Assembly (NCBI GenBank): GCA_028386065.3
Contig: JAKUCV010001077.1
Location: 1-64,000, forward strand
Reading direction: 5' to 3'
Source of the DNA: Turnera subulata
Taxonomy: Eukaryota; Streptophyta; Magnoliopsida; Malpighiales; Passifloraceae
DNA length: 64,000 nucleotides
The notes under the pieces were generated by a model that was not told the origin of the DNA, ran no database searches, and was given only the letters and a program-made list of their open reading frames with translations. Below are positions 53,886 through 64,000 of this stretch, piece by piece. The translations under genes and the position numbers were made by a program. Positions within the stretch are counted from its first letter, which is position 1. Each line of letters begins with the position of its first letter.

Positions 53886-54501
53886 AACACAATGCCAAAA
53901 AAATTAAAACGTGAAAGTAATAAATAATTCTGAAAATTTTGAAACACAAAACAAATGAAATGAAAAAAAAAGAGAGAAAATAATATATTAATCTGAAAAA
54001 AAACCAAATACAACGAAAAGTATTATTATCGTGAATTTATTTGATAATATTCAACAAAATTAAAAAAAAAAACAAAAAAATGCCAAAAAAAACAGAAATA
54101 TAATATAATATTCAGGAAAAAAACTAACACAATGTATAAAAAATAGAAAAATAATATTTAATTCAAGAAATTTGACAAAAAGTAAACTAATGCAATGTAG
54201 AAAAAAGCAAAAAAATTAATTTAGGGAAATTAAAAAAACCAACATAATACCAAAAAACTGAAAAATATTATATAGTACTGTAAAAATATATTATAACTGA
54301 GGAAAAAGATACAATACAAACAAAAATATAAAAATATAATTAAAACTAGAAAATTTTAAAAGACTAATATAATGAAAAGGAAATAATATAAAAATAGGAG
54401 AAAATTAAAACAAATCCAACGGAAAATAATATTGCAGTGATTTTTTTTGACAATAATTTCAGAAAAATTAAATAATAATAGAAAAAAATAAATAAGCATA
54501 C
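53886..54501 (-). repeat. A-rich intron sequence, part 2
   Basis: Continuation of the irregular A-rich repeats seen at 45872-46328. Noncoding; ends at the splice donor of the RPA-like first coding exon. Confidence 0.6.
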
Positions 54502-54649
54502 CTTTGAATCAATTAGAATCAAATCTAAACTGATAAAAAGATTTTGTAATTTGGTATTGAAGGACTTCCATATCCTTGAAACCCTAACTTGAATTGTCCA
54601 TGAATCCTTGTCAGAGGTCATTTCATCCAATGTATGAATATTCATTCTC
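54502..54649 (-). pseudogene. RPA70-like gene fragment, first coding exon
   Basis: The minus-strand exon starts after an acceptor (TTTTTTTCAG) and has ATG at 54645, implying a 5' UTR intron. It encodes 48 residues including DSWTIQVRVSRIWKSFN and LFISLDLILIDSK, the first strands of the RPA1-type OB fold, where plant RPA proteins have W-x-I-x-V-R-V-x-R-x-W. It ends at AAAG/GTATGC, a good donor, in phase 0 with the exon at 45871. The RPA-like protein would bind single-stranded DNA. The gene is truncated after two coding exons. Confidence 0.75.
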
Positions 54650-54652
54650 CTG

Positions 54653-55130
54653 AAAAAAATAATATATTATAGAAATTTAAATATATAATTAAAGTGTAAC
54701 ACAAAAAAAGTGTTAATACTAAAAACTGTTTTCTTTTATATACATTCTAAAAAATATTAATACTTATTAATATTCATACTGAAAGAAAGAAAGTAAAAAA
54801 AAGAAAGTGAAAAACAGAAAACTAACACAGGAAAATAATATTTAATTCAAGAAAACTGAAAAAAATTAACACAATGCAAAACAATTGGAAAATAATACTG
54901 GGAAATACTGGGAAATTTTTAAAAACTAATGCAATATAAAATAAAATAGCAAAAAAATATTAAATTCAAGAAAATTGAAAAAAACCAATATAATGCCAAA
55001 AAACTGGAAAATAAAATAAAATACTGGTAAAGAAAACTAATGCAATGGAAGGGAAAAAATATATATTATAAATGAGGGAAAAAAACAAATAGAACACAAA
55101 CAAAAAATATAAAAATATAAATAAGATTTT
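54653..55130. other. AT-rich noncoding sequence upstream of the RPA-like exon
   Basis: A-rich irregular repeats of the same type as in the intron; no ORF. Confidence 0.5.
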
Positions 55131-55146
55131 CTCAAACATAGACACT

Positions 55147-55590
55147 TAAAAATCAAATGTAGAATTGAAAAGAAACTGTAAAACACAGAAACTGTACCCG
55201 GATTTCATTGTACTGACATCCGGTTTTTTTCTGTGTTTTCACTTTTTTGTTTCTCAAAAGAAACTGTATGAGACACACAAACTTTAAAAACAAAATAGAA
55301 TTGTAAAGAAACTGTAAAACACAGGAACTGTACCTGGATTTCATTGTACTGATGTCCGGATTTCTCTGTGTGTTTTCACTTCTTTGTTTCTCAAAAGAAA
55401 CTATTTGAGACACAGAAACTTAAAAAACAAAAAAGAATTGTAAATAAACTGTAAAACACAGAAACTGTATCCGTATTTCAATGTACTAACATCCGGATTT
55501 CTCTGTGTGATTTCATTTTTTTGTTTCTCTAAAGAAATTGTATTAGATATTGGAACTTAAAAACTAAAATAGAATTGCATAGAGAATAAA
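55147..55590. repeat. Tandem repeat, ~137-bp unit, about three copies
   Basis: AGAAACTGTAAAACACAG-type blocks start at 55171, 55307 and 55444, each followed by a CGGATTTCA-TGTACTGA block and a TTTGTTTCTC block. Noncoding; lies upstream of the RPA-like exon. Confidence 0.88.
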
Positions 55591-56702
55591 AAAAAAATGA
55601 GATTAGTAAGTAATGCAAGCTAAAAAAAGAAGGAAAAGGGAGAAGAATGAATGGAGAAGAAACAGTATCAAAAACAAAACTTGTACCTGTATTTATAAAT
55701 ATTTAGAGATAAGAGTTTAGTAATTAATAATTTAATCTTTTTAAAAAGAATCGGTACAAAATCAATGGGTTTAAGGTTTTTTTTTCCTGATAGGATAGAG
55801 GTTGGGTTTTTTAGATTTAGTTAAAGTGTAATTGAGAGTGTATCCTTTAAAAGTGGTGATTTTGTATACTTTATTAGGGAAGATTGATACTAATCTCATG
55901 GAGGGTTTAATTTTTTTAAAAAAATTCTGATAAGTTTTTTTTTTAAAAAACAGCAGATTGCCATAGTATATTCCAAATGGATAATCATGCATGCATAACG
56001 TCATCGCAAAAGAAAAAAAAATATTAATATTGTTAACTAGTAGCGTGAGATAATTAAAGAATTAATTCGCTGTCCTGCCCATCACGTGAATCATGTTGTT
56101 GGGATTAACTATAAATCTATAACTGTAAATCTGATAATTTAATTTATTTTTTAAAAAAATCTGTACAAAATCTATGGGTTTAAGGTTTTTGAACAATTTG
56201 GGTGATTGGAATTCTTTTTAAAATAGTATGATAAATCAGGTTATTATGGATAAATATGTTTGTCATTATGGCCAATCAAACTACACCTACAATACTCCAC
56301 ATGGCAATAAAAGAAGACCCTAAAGCCTCCACATGGTAATAAAGCAAGACCACAAAAATCCTATGTGTCAAAACCTGGTGAGGGATACAGCTTTAAATAT
56401 ATATAATAGATATTAGATTAGATATATGAGCTAATAACGAGGAAGCAAAACCAGCTGACGGTTTTTCGGGGCAATTTGATAATTAAGATGAGGGTGAATA
56501 AATTATGTATGTTGAACCGTCTATGTTGCACAAGCTGATGGTAATTGGTATTCTATGATATGTTTTTATTGTCGATGCATTATTGATGCAGTGATTATAA
56601 CCGTTGCTAGTTGTGTTCTTATACATGCTTTGAGATTTGTGGATATACCCAACCGGGCTATTTGTCACTTGAGTGGTGTCTATTGATGGCATCTATTGCT
56701 GG
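55591..56702. other. AT-rich region without genes
   Basis: Only weak repeats: CAATGGGTTTAAGGTTTTT near 55762 recurs as CTATGGGTTTAAGGTTTTT near 56172, and a CTCCACATGG-AATAAA pair lies near 56295 and 56328. Confidence 0.45.
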
Positions 56703-58895
56703 TGTCTAACGCCCCGATTTTTGGTAATTTATATCTGTGAAATTTTTAGAATTTTTGGAATTTAAATTCCAATTTTACCATTGCGAAATTTTGGGAATTT
56801 TGGCCAAATAAATCAATTTCTTTTCTTTGGAAGTATTAAGTTTAAGTTGGAATTGTTCCTTATTCGGGTTTCGTGAGATTAAAACATTTTTCGGGGTGAA
56901 ACTCGGAGTTTAGTGTAGTTTCGGTGGAAACTACGTAGTTTTGGTAAAAAGGAAAAGAAAGAAAAAAAAACAAATAGTGATGTTGGCTAGCTTGGGGTGG
57001 GTTGACCGTGCCTAAGCCAAAACGAAACGACATCATTTTAGCTAGGCCGCTAAGCCCTAGCCTTCCCTTCTTCTTTTCCCTTTCTCCCTCTCTCCTCTCT
57101 TCTTTTCTTTTTCCGCCGCAGCCGCATCTCCTCTCCCACGACGAAAACCTCCTCCCTCCAAACGTGCAACGCTTAACTCCCGATTTTTCTCCCTTTTTTC
57201 TCTCCCTAATTTCCTTATCTTTTCTTTTCCTTCTCTTTTCCACCTCAGAGCCGACTTCTCTCTCCTCTCCTTATTCCTTTCATGTCGCCTTCAAAGCAAC
57301 TCCACGCCGCCGCTACCATGTTCTTCGATTGACCCACAAAGCCGCGACCAGAGGAGAATTTAAAGGCAGAGGACCCAAGGCAAGTCGACAAGTACGAGCG
57401 ACGGTTCGTGGATAAGGCTCGAGTCGCGTCGCCGTCGTCCACCACTAGGCGAGTAGCCTTCCTCTGTTCTTCTTCTTCCTTTCAGCTTTGACATCCATGG
57501 ATTGATTGGGTGTGGGTGTGTGGTTGTGTGATGGTGGTCGGTTTGAGTGGTGGCTATGCTTTTTTGGGTCGGTAGTCGTGTTACTCGGCTGTGTTGGGTG
57601 GCCAGATGCCCATTTATGGGTGGTGGTTGCGGCCGGGAGTGCGGTTGATGGCTTGATGTTTTTCGGCACAGGTGTGGGTTGTTTTGTGGCTTTGTGGTCG
57701 GGTTGACAGTGTTGTTGTTGGCAAGAAACGGGCAGGTTTGTGCGGGTTTGTTCATAGACAGTGAGAGTGAGGCTCGGGTTTGGTACCTCTTATGGATCCG
57801 GTCAAGTCCGTGTTCCCGGTAAGAATCCGACACTCCAATTTCTTTTTTTTTTCTTTTAGACAATGTTTTTGCATCTGGATTGCATGGGTTGAATACCGAG
57901 TTGCTTGGTTTTTGGTTTGCCAGTTGTTGTGGAGTTTTTCAGCGTCTCCTATCTGTTTTCAGACGAGGTGTCACCAAAATCCGGCTGGTCAAGCACTGTT
58001 CCAACAAGACGGTGTACTTTTTGTCATTACATGGTAAATCTAGGGTGATTATGTGCACTTTAATTCATGTACAAGCCATGTATTGTAATTGCATATAATC
58101 GGTGTATTACAAAGGATACTTAGCGGAAACGGAGTGTGGCGAGTGGTGAGTGCGTGTGGCCGGATTCTTATCGACGCGAGTAGAACTTTTAGGCTTGAAA
58201 GACTGGGCTCACGAGTTGGTTTAATATGATTATAATAATGGGCTAGGCTGAGGCCCAATTAACGACATTAGGGCTTAGGCCCAATAATTGGTATATGTGT
58301 ACTTAAGGCCCAATGATTATTAAGGATGTGAACTTTTAGGCCTAATGTGATTCTGGAAATTGAGATAATACACTTTAGGCCCATTTGACTATAATCAGGA
58401 TTTAGGTTATAAACGAATTTTGGAGTTTGAGGAAATTGTTGGTCTTAGACCTTGATGGTTCAGTAACGAGCCTTGGGTTACGGGATAAACTCAAGATCAT
58501 ACATTGGCATGCATTTATTTCTCTGCCATGAGTAAGCATCTTATATGAAGTGTATGTTCGTAGGACGTTATGGACATAGGAATGTTGAGGCGCGTTGAGG
58601 CTTCGGCTTCCGAGGCAATTATTATGGCCAAGGTGAGGACGTATAAACCTTCGCATACTTTACTGCCTACAATGCATGGAATATAAATGTCATGTTAACT
58701 GGCCTGGAAATTCCAATGTTGGCTCTGGATGCTATGTGCATGTGTACTTGTTGTGCTACTTTGTTGTTTGCATGGTATATTATGATTATAATTGTTTATC
58801 ATTGAGTGCCTGTTGATGATGTGTTGGCTATTGTGCTTATGCCATGTCTAAATTACCCACGACGGATTTTTGTTATGGACTATAACCTAATAATA

Positions 58896-59072
58896 TATTT
58901 GGTGAATGTGTGAGGTCTTGTGGACCGGAGGCCGAACATAAGAACTACACTCTGATTTCACACATCCCTAGATAAACATAAAGTATTTGGTGAATGTGTG
59001 AGGACTTGTGAGCCGGAGGCCGGGACTTGAAAACTATACTCTGATTTCACACATCCCTAAATAAACATAATT
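58896..59072. repeat. 88-bp tandem duplication in Tekay LTR
   Basis: TTTGGTGAATGTGTGAGG...CACACATCCCTA-ATAAACATAA occurs twice in a row with about ten differences. Confidence 0.88.
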
Positions 59073-59113
59073 TAAATCACACATAACTTTTAAAGCATAA
59101 CTGAGAATACCGG

Positions 59114-59250
59114 TTGACTGTATTTGGGCTTATGCCCTTTCTTGGGTTTATCCTTGACTGTATTTGGGTTATGCCTTGACTTGCATTTATGCCCTGACTG
59201 TATTTGGGATTACGCCCTGACTTGGGCTCATGCCCTGATTGTATGATCAT
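59114..59250. repeat. Short minisatellite of GGGC-ttat-GCCC hairpin units
   Basis: Units of ~20-25 bases (TGACTGTATTTGGG then an AT-loop then GCCC). Paired examples are at 59126-59137 (GGGC-ttat-GCCC) and 59224-59235 (GGGC-tcat-GCCC). Intermediate units (e.g. GGGATTACGCCC) are imperfect. Confidence 0.75.
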
Positions 59251-59858
59251 ACTTAACCGAGTTCGATGCACACAGTAGAGGGTCCTAAATAATAAAATGT
59301 TCAAACCATAATAAAATATTTAAAGATAATAAACTTTCATCACTGATAATCCAATTAAGCTTAATAACTAACAAATGATTCCGTGTTGTGCACTGTGGCT
59401 GTGATTGCCAGGTACCGATGTGTTTGTATCTGGCTTGTAAATGTATACTATTGGTTTATTTGTTTTATGGTGTGACAGTAGTTCGGTCTCACCCCTCACT
59501 TTTACACAAAGATTGGCTGATCGAGGACTAGGAACGCGTTCAGGTACTGTGCCTACTTAGTTTCGGGTCGGATCCATAGTCGGCATGCATTATTGATGAT
59601 GTTGATTTTAATTACTTATTTATATGACTTCCGCTGCATCTCTTTGTAAGTTATTACTTGGGTTTGATTGTATGATGTTGTATATGTTCTCGGTGGAGTG
59701 GACGGTTGAGTTTATTTGCCTGGCATGTGGTATCTGGTTGTTGCTCTGTGGCATGATATTGCCTAATGGTTTTCGTATTCTGGGAATGGCAAGGGTAGTT
59801 TGGTCATTTCATATTTTATTTATATTTTATATTAACAAATTAGGATATAGGCGTTTCA

Positions 59859-59876
59859 GCTTGGTAGCGAAGCCAG
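59859..59876 (+). other. Tekay primer-binding site
   Basis: GCTTGGTAGCGAAGCCAGG region right after the LTR end TTTCA, same type as in the LARD. Confidence 0.7.
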
Positions 59877-59879
59877 GTT

Positions 59880-60600
59880 TTAGGTCCTTGATTTTAAAGT
59901 TTGATTTTTGTGCTTTCGTGTGCATTAGTCTGCTCCTTATGTCGTGACTTCTTAAATGAAAAATAAGATTTGTTTTCTGTCATGCATATGCATTCATGTA
60001 GGAGTCGATATGGATCCGATAGGCCAGTACCTCAATACTAAGGGTCAGAATGACTCGAAAATGAAATTTTGACCTCTATTGTCGATGTCGGTTTAAGTGG
60101 TGCATCCACTGTTTAGTAGAATCTAAGTAAAAGTTTAAGCCTCGGCTTGTAATTCTTTTCGGTATAACACGGGATTATACCACCTAAGATATTGAAAGGC
60201 TTGCTCCTATCGCGGGTGGATCGACCGGCATGGTCAATGAATTGCTGTGGTGATGGCAATGGTGCTTTTGTTGTTTGTTCTCGAGGTTAGTTTCAGGCGA
60301 TTACCTACACCAAATGAATTTGTTTTTCCCAGTAGAATGGAGTCATCTTTCTTCGTGTCTAGACGTTCGAGTGATGTGTCATTGCGACGGTATCAACCCA
60401 TGTTGAACAGTTAAAGTTTAGTGTTGATGAGTTATATTACCCGGTTTGGGTCGCGATGACGGCAAGTTACGCGGTTGTGCATCATGTAGTATCGAAATTA
60501 GATAAACAACGTTTAATGCGACTGCCATGCTGGGGTGGTTGTTAACACCAGAAAAGGATGTTTTTAAGACTCAATAGATTTCTGATGATGTTAGAGTTAT
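59880..60600 (+). other. Remnant of the Tekay gag/linker region
   Basis: No ORF with gag features is seen. The region is too short for a full gag, so gag has been deleted or eroded. Confidence 0.45.
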
Positions 60601-60614
60601 TGGTCTGTGTTGCT

Positions 60615-61180
60615 TTTTGATCTTATCCCGATGGACTCGGGCGGGTTTGACGGGATACCAGGTACGAATTGGTTATCTAGACACCAGATAGTGGTAGATT
60701 GTCAAGTCAAAGAAGTGTTCATGTCTTCTCTGTTGGGGCGAAGATTGGTGTCCGTTAGAGAGAGATGAGCTCTGTTACTTTTTGTATCTCGGTTATCGAG
60801 ACTTACAGGATGATCCGGGAGGTATGTGAGGCTTTTCTTGCTCACGTGTTTGACTCGTCGGTACCAATGTCGGGTTGTGAGGATATCCCAATTGTGCGAG
60901 AGTTCTTGATGTTTTGTCTGATGATTCATCAGGGTTGCCTCCGGAGCGCGAGGTGGAGTATACGGTGGACTTGGTTCCGGGAGTTGCCTTATTTTCACAC
61001 CGCAATACAAAATGGCTCCGACTGAACTTTCGGAATTGGAGAAACAACTTGAGGAGGTTTCATAAAATCAAGCATTCTGCTTTGGATCACCAGTTTTGTT
61101 CGTTAAGAAAAAGGATGATAGTATGCGGATATGTGCTGACTATAGATAGTTGAACAAGTATTCCTTGCCTAAGTTAGTTG
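60615..61180 (+). pseudogene. pol: Tekay protease end and RT N-terminal part
   Basis: In shifting frames the sequence reads as protease C-terminus (GTNWLSRHQIVVDCQVKEV at ~60665-60720). The RT entry follows: VREF...DDSSGLPPEREVEYTVDLVPG (~60900-60985), then VKKKDDSMRICADYR (~61085-61145). A stop sits where Glu or Glu-Leu is expected before LNKYSLPKL. Frameshifts occur at roughly every 100-150 bases. Confidence 0.82.
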
Positions 61181-61960
61181 CAGGTTGCCTTTGTGTTCTC
61201 GAAGTTTGACTTGCGATCCAGTTACCATCAGGTAGGATTGCAGAGCTGGACATATCAAGCCTATGTTCCACACTCAGTTTGGTCACTATAAGTTGGTTGT
61301 TCCATTCAGGTTGATAAATGCTTCTGTAGTTTCGTGTGTGTGATGAATGGGTGTTCAATGAATTATTGAACCGGCATTGCGGTTGTTTTTATCGATGGTA
61401 TTCTGGTCTACTCGAGGTGTAAGACTAAGCATGAGGGGCATCTGAGGCTGGTGTAGTAGAGGCTATTGGGACAACAACTATATGCCAAGCTCAGCAAATG
61501 TGGTTTTGACTGGACAAGAATGTTTCCCGATCATGTTGTGTCCGGTGAAGGCATTAAGGTGGACCCGACCAAGATAAAGGCAGTTATAGACTTGGAATCA
61601 CCGAAGAATGTACTCGAGGTATGAAGTTTTCCTTGGACTTGCTGGTGGTTACTGGAGGTTTATTAACAATTTTCTCTTGATAGTGTGTCCCATGACAAAT
61701 CTATTGAGGACATGTTGTGCCTGGTTTGCGATGACCATTTCCATCAATGTTGTGAGGAGTTGGACATTTGTTTCACTTCTGCACCAGTTTTTACTATTCT
61801 GAGACCCGGTGTGAATTACCTGGTATTTAGTGATGCGTCTGGCTTGGGTTTGGAAGGTGACTTGATGCCGGAGGGTTTGGTTAATGCGTATGCCACCAGG
61901 CAGTTGTGAACCCATAAGAAGAATTGTTCGACCCATGACCTGGGGTTAGTTGTTGTGGTT
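61180..61960 (+). pseudogene. pol: Tekay RT catalytic part and RNase H
   Basis: Recognisable in pieces: FSKFDLRSSYHQ (~61195), MFHTQFGHYKLVVPFRL (~61263), VFIDGILVYSR with F-I-D in place of Y/F-x-D-D (~61385), HVVSGEGIKVDPTKIKAV (~61533) and FLGLAGGYWRFINNF (~61630). RNase H has NYLVFSDASGLGLEGDLM (~61813) and YATRQL followed by a stop. The FxDD motif has lost its second Asp, so the polymerase is dead apart from the stops. Confidence 0.85.
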
Positions 61961-63100
61961 GCAAATGCTTTAAGTCGGAAGAGAGTTGCATTTGTAGATG
62001 AGAACTTTCTTAGGTTTTATCTTTCTTGGTGGAATTGCGGTCTTTTAGATGTACTATTGGAGGTGGATGGCATCGGGGCTTTGCTTGCTAGTTTTAGCAT
62101 TCGGTCGACCTTATGGGGCAAAAATTATCGAGTTGCGGGATAACGCCCTCGGTGGAGAGAGTGCTAGTTTTTGTGTATGGTTCCTATGTCTGGGAGGATG
62201 GTGCTATAACGACCGGTGACTGGTTATGGGCTTATGATGTTGATGACGAGGAGGATGCTATGCATCCGGGTAGCACCAAGATGTATGTGAGCCTGAAGAA
62301 TAACTGCTGGTGATTCGGTATGCATAAAGATGTTATGAGATTTTTGTAGCTTGTTTCATGACTTGCCAGCAGTGAAAGCTGCATACCGGACTTCTGCAGA
62401 CAAGTTGAGGTCTTTGACTGTTCCACAGTGGAAGAGGGAATATCATTACAGATTTTTGATCGAGTTACCCAGTACCCGCTGTCGGCATGATGCCATTTGG
62501 GTCATTATCGACAGGTTGACCAAGTCAGCTGATTTCCTTCCTATTCAGCAAACAAATATGATGGATAAGCTGACGAGGTTGTATGTTTCTGGTTTTGTCA
62601 GACTACTTGGAGTTCTGCTATACACTATGAATGACAGAGATCCGAGGTTTACTTTCCATTTCTAGAAGAGTTGCACTCAGCTTTGGGTACTAAGCTGAAC
62701 GTCAGTATTGTTGTTCACCTGCAGATCAATGGACAGTGGAGTGTTCTTTTCAGACATTGGAGGACATGCTTTGAGTTGGTGTGCTGAACATCAGTGGCAT
62801 TGGGATGAGTTGTTGTTGTGGGTTGAGTTGCCTACAATGACAGTTTCCATTCCAGTTTTAGGCATGGCGCCTTATGAGGCTTTGTGCGGGGCAGAAATGC
62901 AGTAGTCCGATCTGTCAGGATGAGGTAGGTGATTGGTTTGGACCTGGTCTAGTGGACGGTGGATCAGATCGTGATGGTCAAGAGGCACTTGATAACTACT
63001 TGGGATCGACAGTGTCGTGAGAAGGAATACAATGTAGGTGACAGGGTATTCCTCCGTGTTGCTCCATGGGTAGGTGCTATCCGGTTTGGAAGGTAGGGCA
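61960..63100 (+). pseudogene. pol: Tekay integrase, decayed
   Basis: It begins after VVANALSRKR (usually N-V-V-A-D-A-L-S-R-K). The zinc domain near 62200-62400 is barely recognisable. The core is partly seen in WKREYHYRFLIELP (~62430), where family members have WKWEHITMDFV-like sequence, and in DAIWVIIDRLTKSADFLPI (~62490). ALCGAEMQ follows (~62880), where P-Y-E-A-L-Y-G is typical, and YNVGDRVFLRVAPW (~63030). Catalytic residues cannot be followed reliably because of stops. Confidence 0.8.
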
Positions 63101-63145
63101 GGTTGAGCCCTTGTATTATTAATCTATATGTGATCATGAAGCGGG

Positions 63146-63457
63146 TTGATCCGCTGGTATATTGTTGACTATTCGAAGGATCTGTCGTGCATACACGATG
63201 TATTCCATGTCTCGATGCTGAGGCGTTATCGATCTGATCTGGGTCATGTTATATTCCCGACAGAGGTGGAGGTTTCTAACGATCTAACTTGTGTTCAGGA
63301 GCCGGTGGAGATTCTGGCTCGGGAAGTGCAGCAATTGAGTCGTACTATTCTTATGGTTTGGGTTAGATGGAACTGTCACACTTTGGATGAGGCTACTTGG
63401 GAGGTTGAGTCCCATGTGGGAGAGCGGTGTTCACATCTATTCTGCTTCTTACCTTGA
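63146..63457 (+). pseudogene. pol: Tekay integrase C-terminus with chromodomain
   Basis: The 103-residue ORF contains HDVFHVSMLRRYRSDLGHVI, then a chromodomain-like segment: PVEILAREVQQLSRT, then VWVRWNCHTLDEATWEVES. Chromodomains of this clade direct integration to particular chromatin. It ends 39 bases before the 3' LTR. This is the best preserved part of the element. Confidence 0.88.
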
Positions 63458-63495
63458 AATTTTGAGGATGGAATTTTTATTAAGTGGGTTAAAAC

Positions 63496-64000
63496 TGTAA
63501 CGCCCCGATTTTTGGTAATTAATTTCTATGGAATTTTAAAAATTTATGGAATTTAATTTCTAATTTTACCCTTGTGGAATTTTCTGAATTTTCACCAAAG
63601 AAATTAATTTATTTTCTTTGGAAGTATTAATTTTAAGTTGGAATTGTTCCTTGTTCGGGTTTCGTGGGATTAAAATCTGTTTCGGGGTGAAACTCGAAGT
63701 ATTTTTTGTTTTCAATATTTTCTGAAACCAAAAATCTTGTTTGGAAAGGTATTTTTAAATTGTTTTTTCAAAAATAATTTCCCCAAATTTGTTTTCGAGA
63801 ACAAAAATTTGGAAACAACATTTAGAAATTTTCATTGTTTTCCAAAAAAGTGCGGCCGCAGTTTAGTAAATAAAAGATATTTATATCAATATTTCCTTTT
63901 CTTTTATCTTTATCACTTCCCCGATTTAATTGGTTTCTTCCATCTATTCATCTTCTTCCTCTTGTCAACAACACATCTGCGACACCATCGCCGCCGCCAC
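63496..64000 (+). repeat. Start of Tekay 3' LTR, cut by the window end
   Basis: TGTAACGCCCCGATTTTTGG matches 56703 onward for ~180 bases with small differences; after ~63,700 it diverges into sequence not in the 5' LTR. Upstream AAGTGGGTTAAAAC is the likely polypurine tract. Confidence 0.85.

Larger units (their letters stand above)
56703..59858 (+). repeat. Tekay 5' LTR
   Basis: It starts TGTCTAACGCCCCG (the 3' LTR has TGTAACGCCCCG) and ends GCGTTTCA before the PBS. It includes a C/T-rich to GC-rich leader-like part (57050-57500) and two internal minisatellites (58896-59072, 59114-59250). Long ORFs such as 57002-57415 and 57360-57863 reflect biased composition, not genes. A GGTCTCACCCCTC segment near 59488 is shared with the LARD LTR, supporting the same lineage. 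Confidence 0.85.
56703..64000 (+). mobile_element. Tekay/Del-type chromovirus (Ty3/gypsy), decayed, runs off the window
   Basis: The 5' LTR is 56703-59858 and the PBS 59859-59876. Internal region: protease remnant, RT, RNase H, integrase and a chromodomain in Ty3 order. The 3' LTR starts at 63496 with TGTAACGCCCCG. No gag is recognisable; only ~740 bases separate PBS and protease remnant. Nearly every domain is broken by stops and frameshifts. Confidence 0.9.

Noticed and set aside
55153..55413. Minus-strand ORF with internal repeats
   Set aside because: A translation of the 137-bp tandem repeat.
57002..57863. Overlapping long ORFs on both strands near 57 kb
   Set aside because: Pyrimidine-rich and His/Pro-rich translations of Tekay LTR sequence; no homology pattern.
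1..64000. CRISPR-like array or bacterial-type operon
   Set aside because: The direct repeats here are irregular and lie in LTRs or introns, there are no cas genes, and all coding content is plant transposable elements.

Overview
This window is nuclear DNA of a flowering plant, very probably a eudicot. It is built almost entirely of nested and decayed transposable elements. The retrotransposon lineages are plant-specific: Athila, SIRE-like Copia with a third env-like ORF, and Tekay-type chromovirus. The unique sequence is very AT-rich, and plant MULEs and Helitron-type ends are present. I found no intact host gene, no tRNA or rRNA gene and no CRISPR array. Every long ORF that can be assigned belongs to a mobile element or to a captured gene fragment.

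Layout. (1) 1-~9,995: a minus-strand Athila Ty3/gypsy element (5' LTR, tRNA-Asp-like PBS, gag, PR, RT, RNase H, IN). Its 3' part, from integrase to 3' noncoding, is tandemly duplicated. (2) ~9,996-19,745: a minus-strand SIRE-like Copia element, 'Copia-2', with PBS, 5' LTR, gag with two CCHC knuckles, PR, IN, RT, RNase H, a broken acidic env-like ORF, and a 3' array of purine tracts plus hairpins. Its 3' LTR is not visible. (3) 19,907-22,010: a Pack-MULE-like element inserted inside an older ~313-bp MULE MITE; both have perfect 10-bp target-site duplications. (4) 24,481-29,087: a MULE with ~1.15-kb terminal inverted repeats that include the 5' coding part of its own broken transposase. (5) 31,580-41,379: a second SIRE-like Copia, 'Copia-3', with both LTRs but deletions at the integrase core and the RT YVDD site, and a probable solo LTR inside it. 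(6) 42,258-43,092 and 44,179-45,103: two short non-autonomous TIR elements. (7) 45,647-~54,650: a Helitron-like end and an RPA-like OB-fold gene fragment on the minus strand, whose intron holds a complete 7.56-kb LARD-like element with Tekay-type LTRs (46,329-53,885, TSD AACAC). The internal region of that element carries antisense ORFs, one ending in a LINE endonuclease fragment and a (TAA)n tail. (8) 56,703-64,000: a plus-strand Tekay-type chromovirus with a 3.16-kb 5' LTR, badly decayed pol with a chromodomain, and the start of its 3' LTR.

The most unusual pattern crosses element boundaries. Each LTR retrotransposon carries its own recurring short hairpin. Athila has (C)ACAGGCT/AGCCTGT(G). 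Copia-2 has ATTTGGCT/AGCCAAAT. Copia-3 has TGGCAT(C/T)/(G/A)ATGCCA. The LARD LTR has an array of GTTACG-loop hairpins with differing but mostly self-complementary stems, plus GGGAT-agac-ATCCC. The Tekay LTR has GGGC-ttat-GCCC. They lie in LTRs, untranslated regions and coding regions, and several pairs differ by base changes that keep the stem paired. I read this as a candidate RNA- or DNA-level structural signal that arose separately in each family. This is inference from sequence alone.
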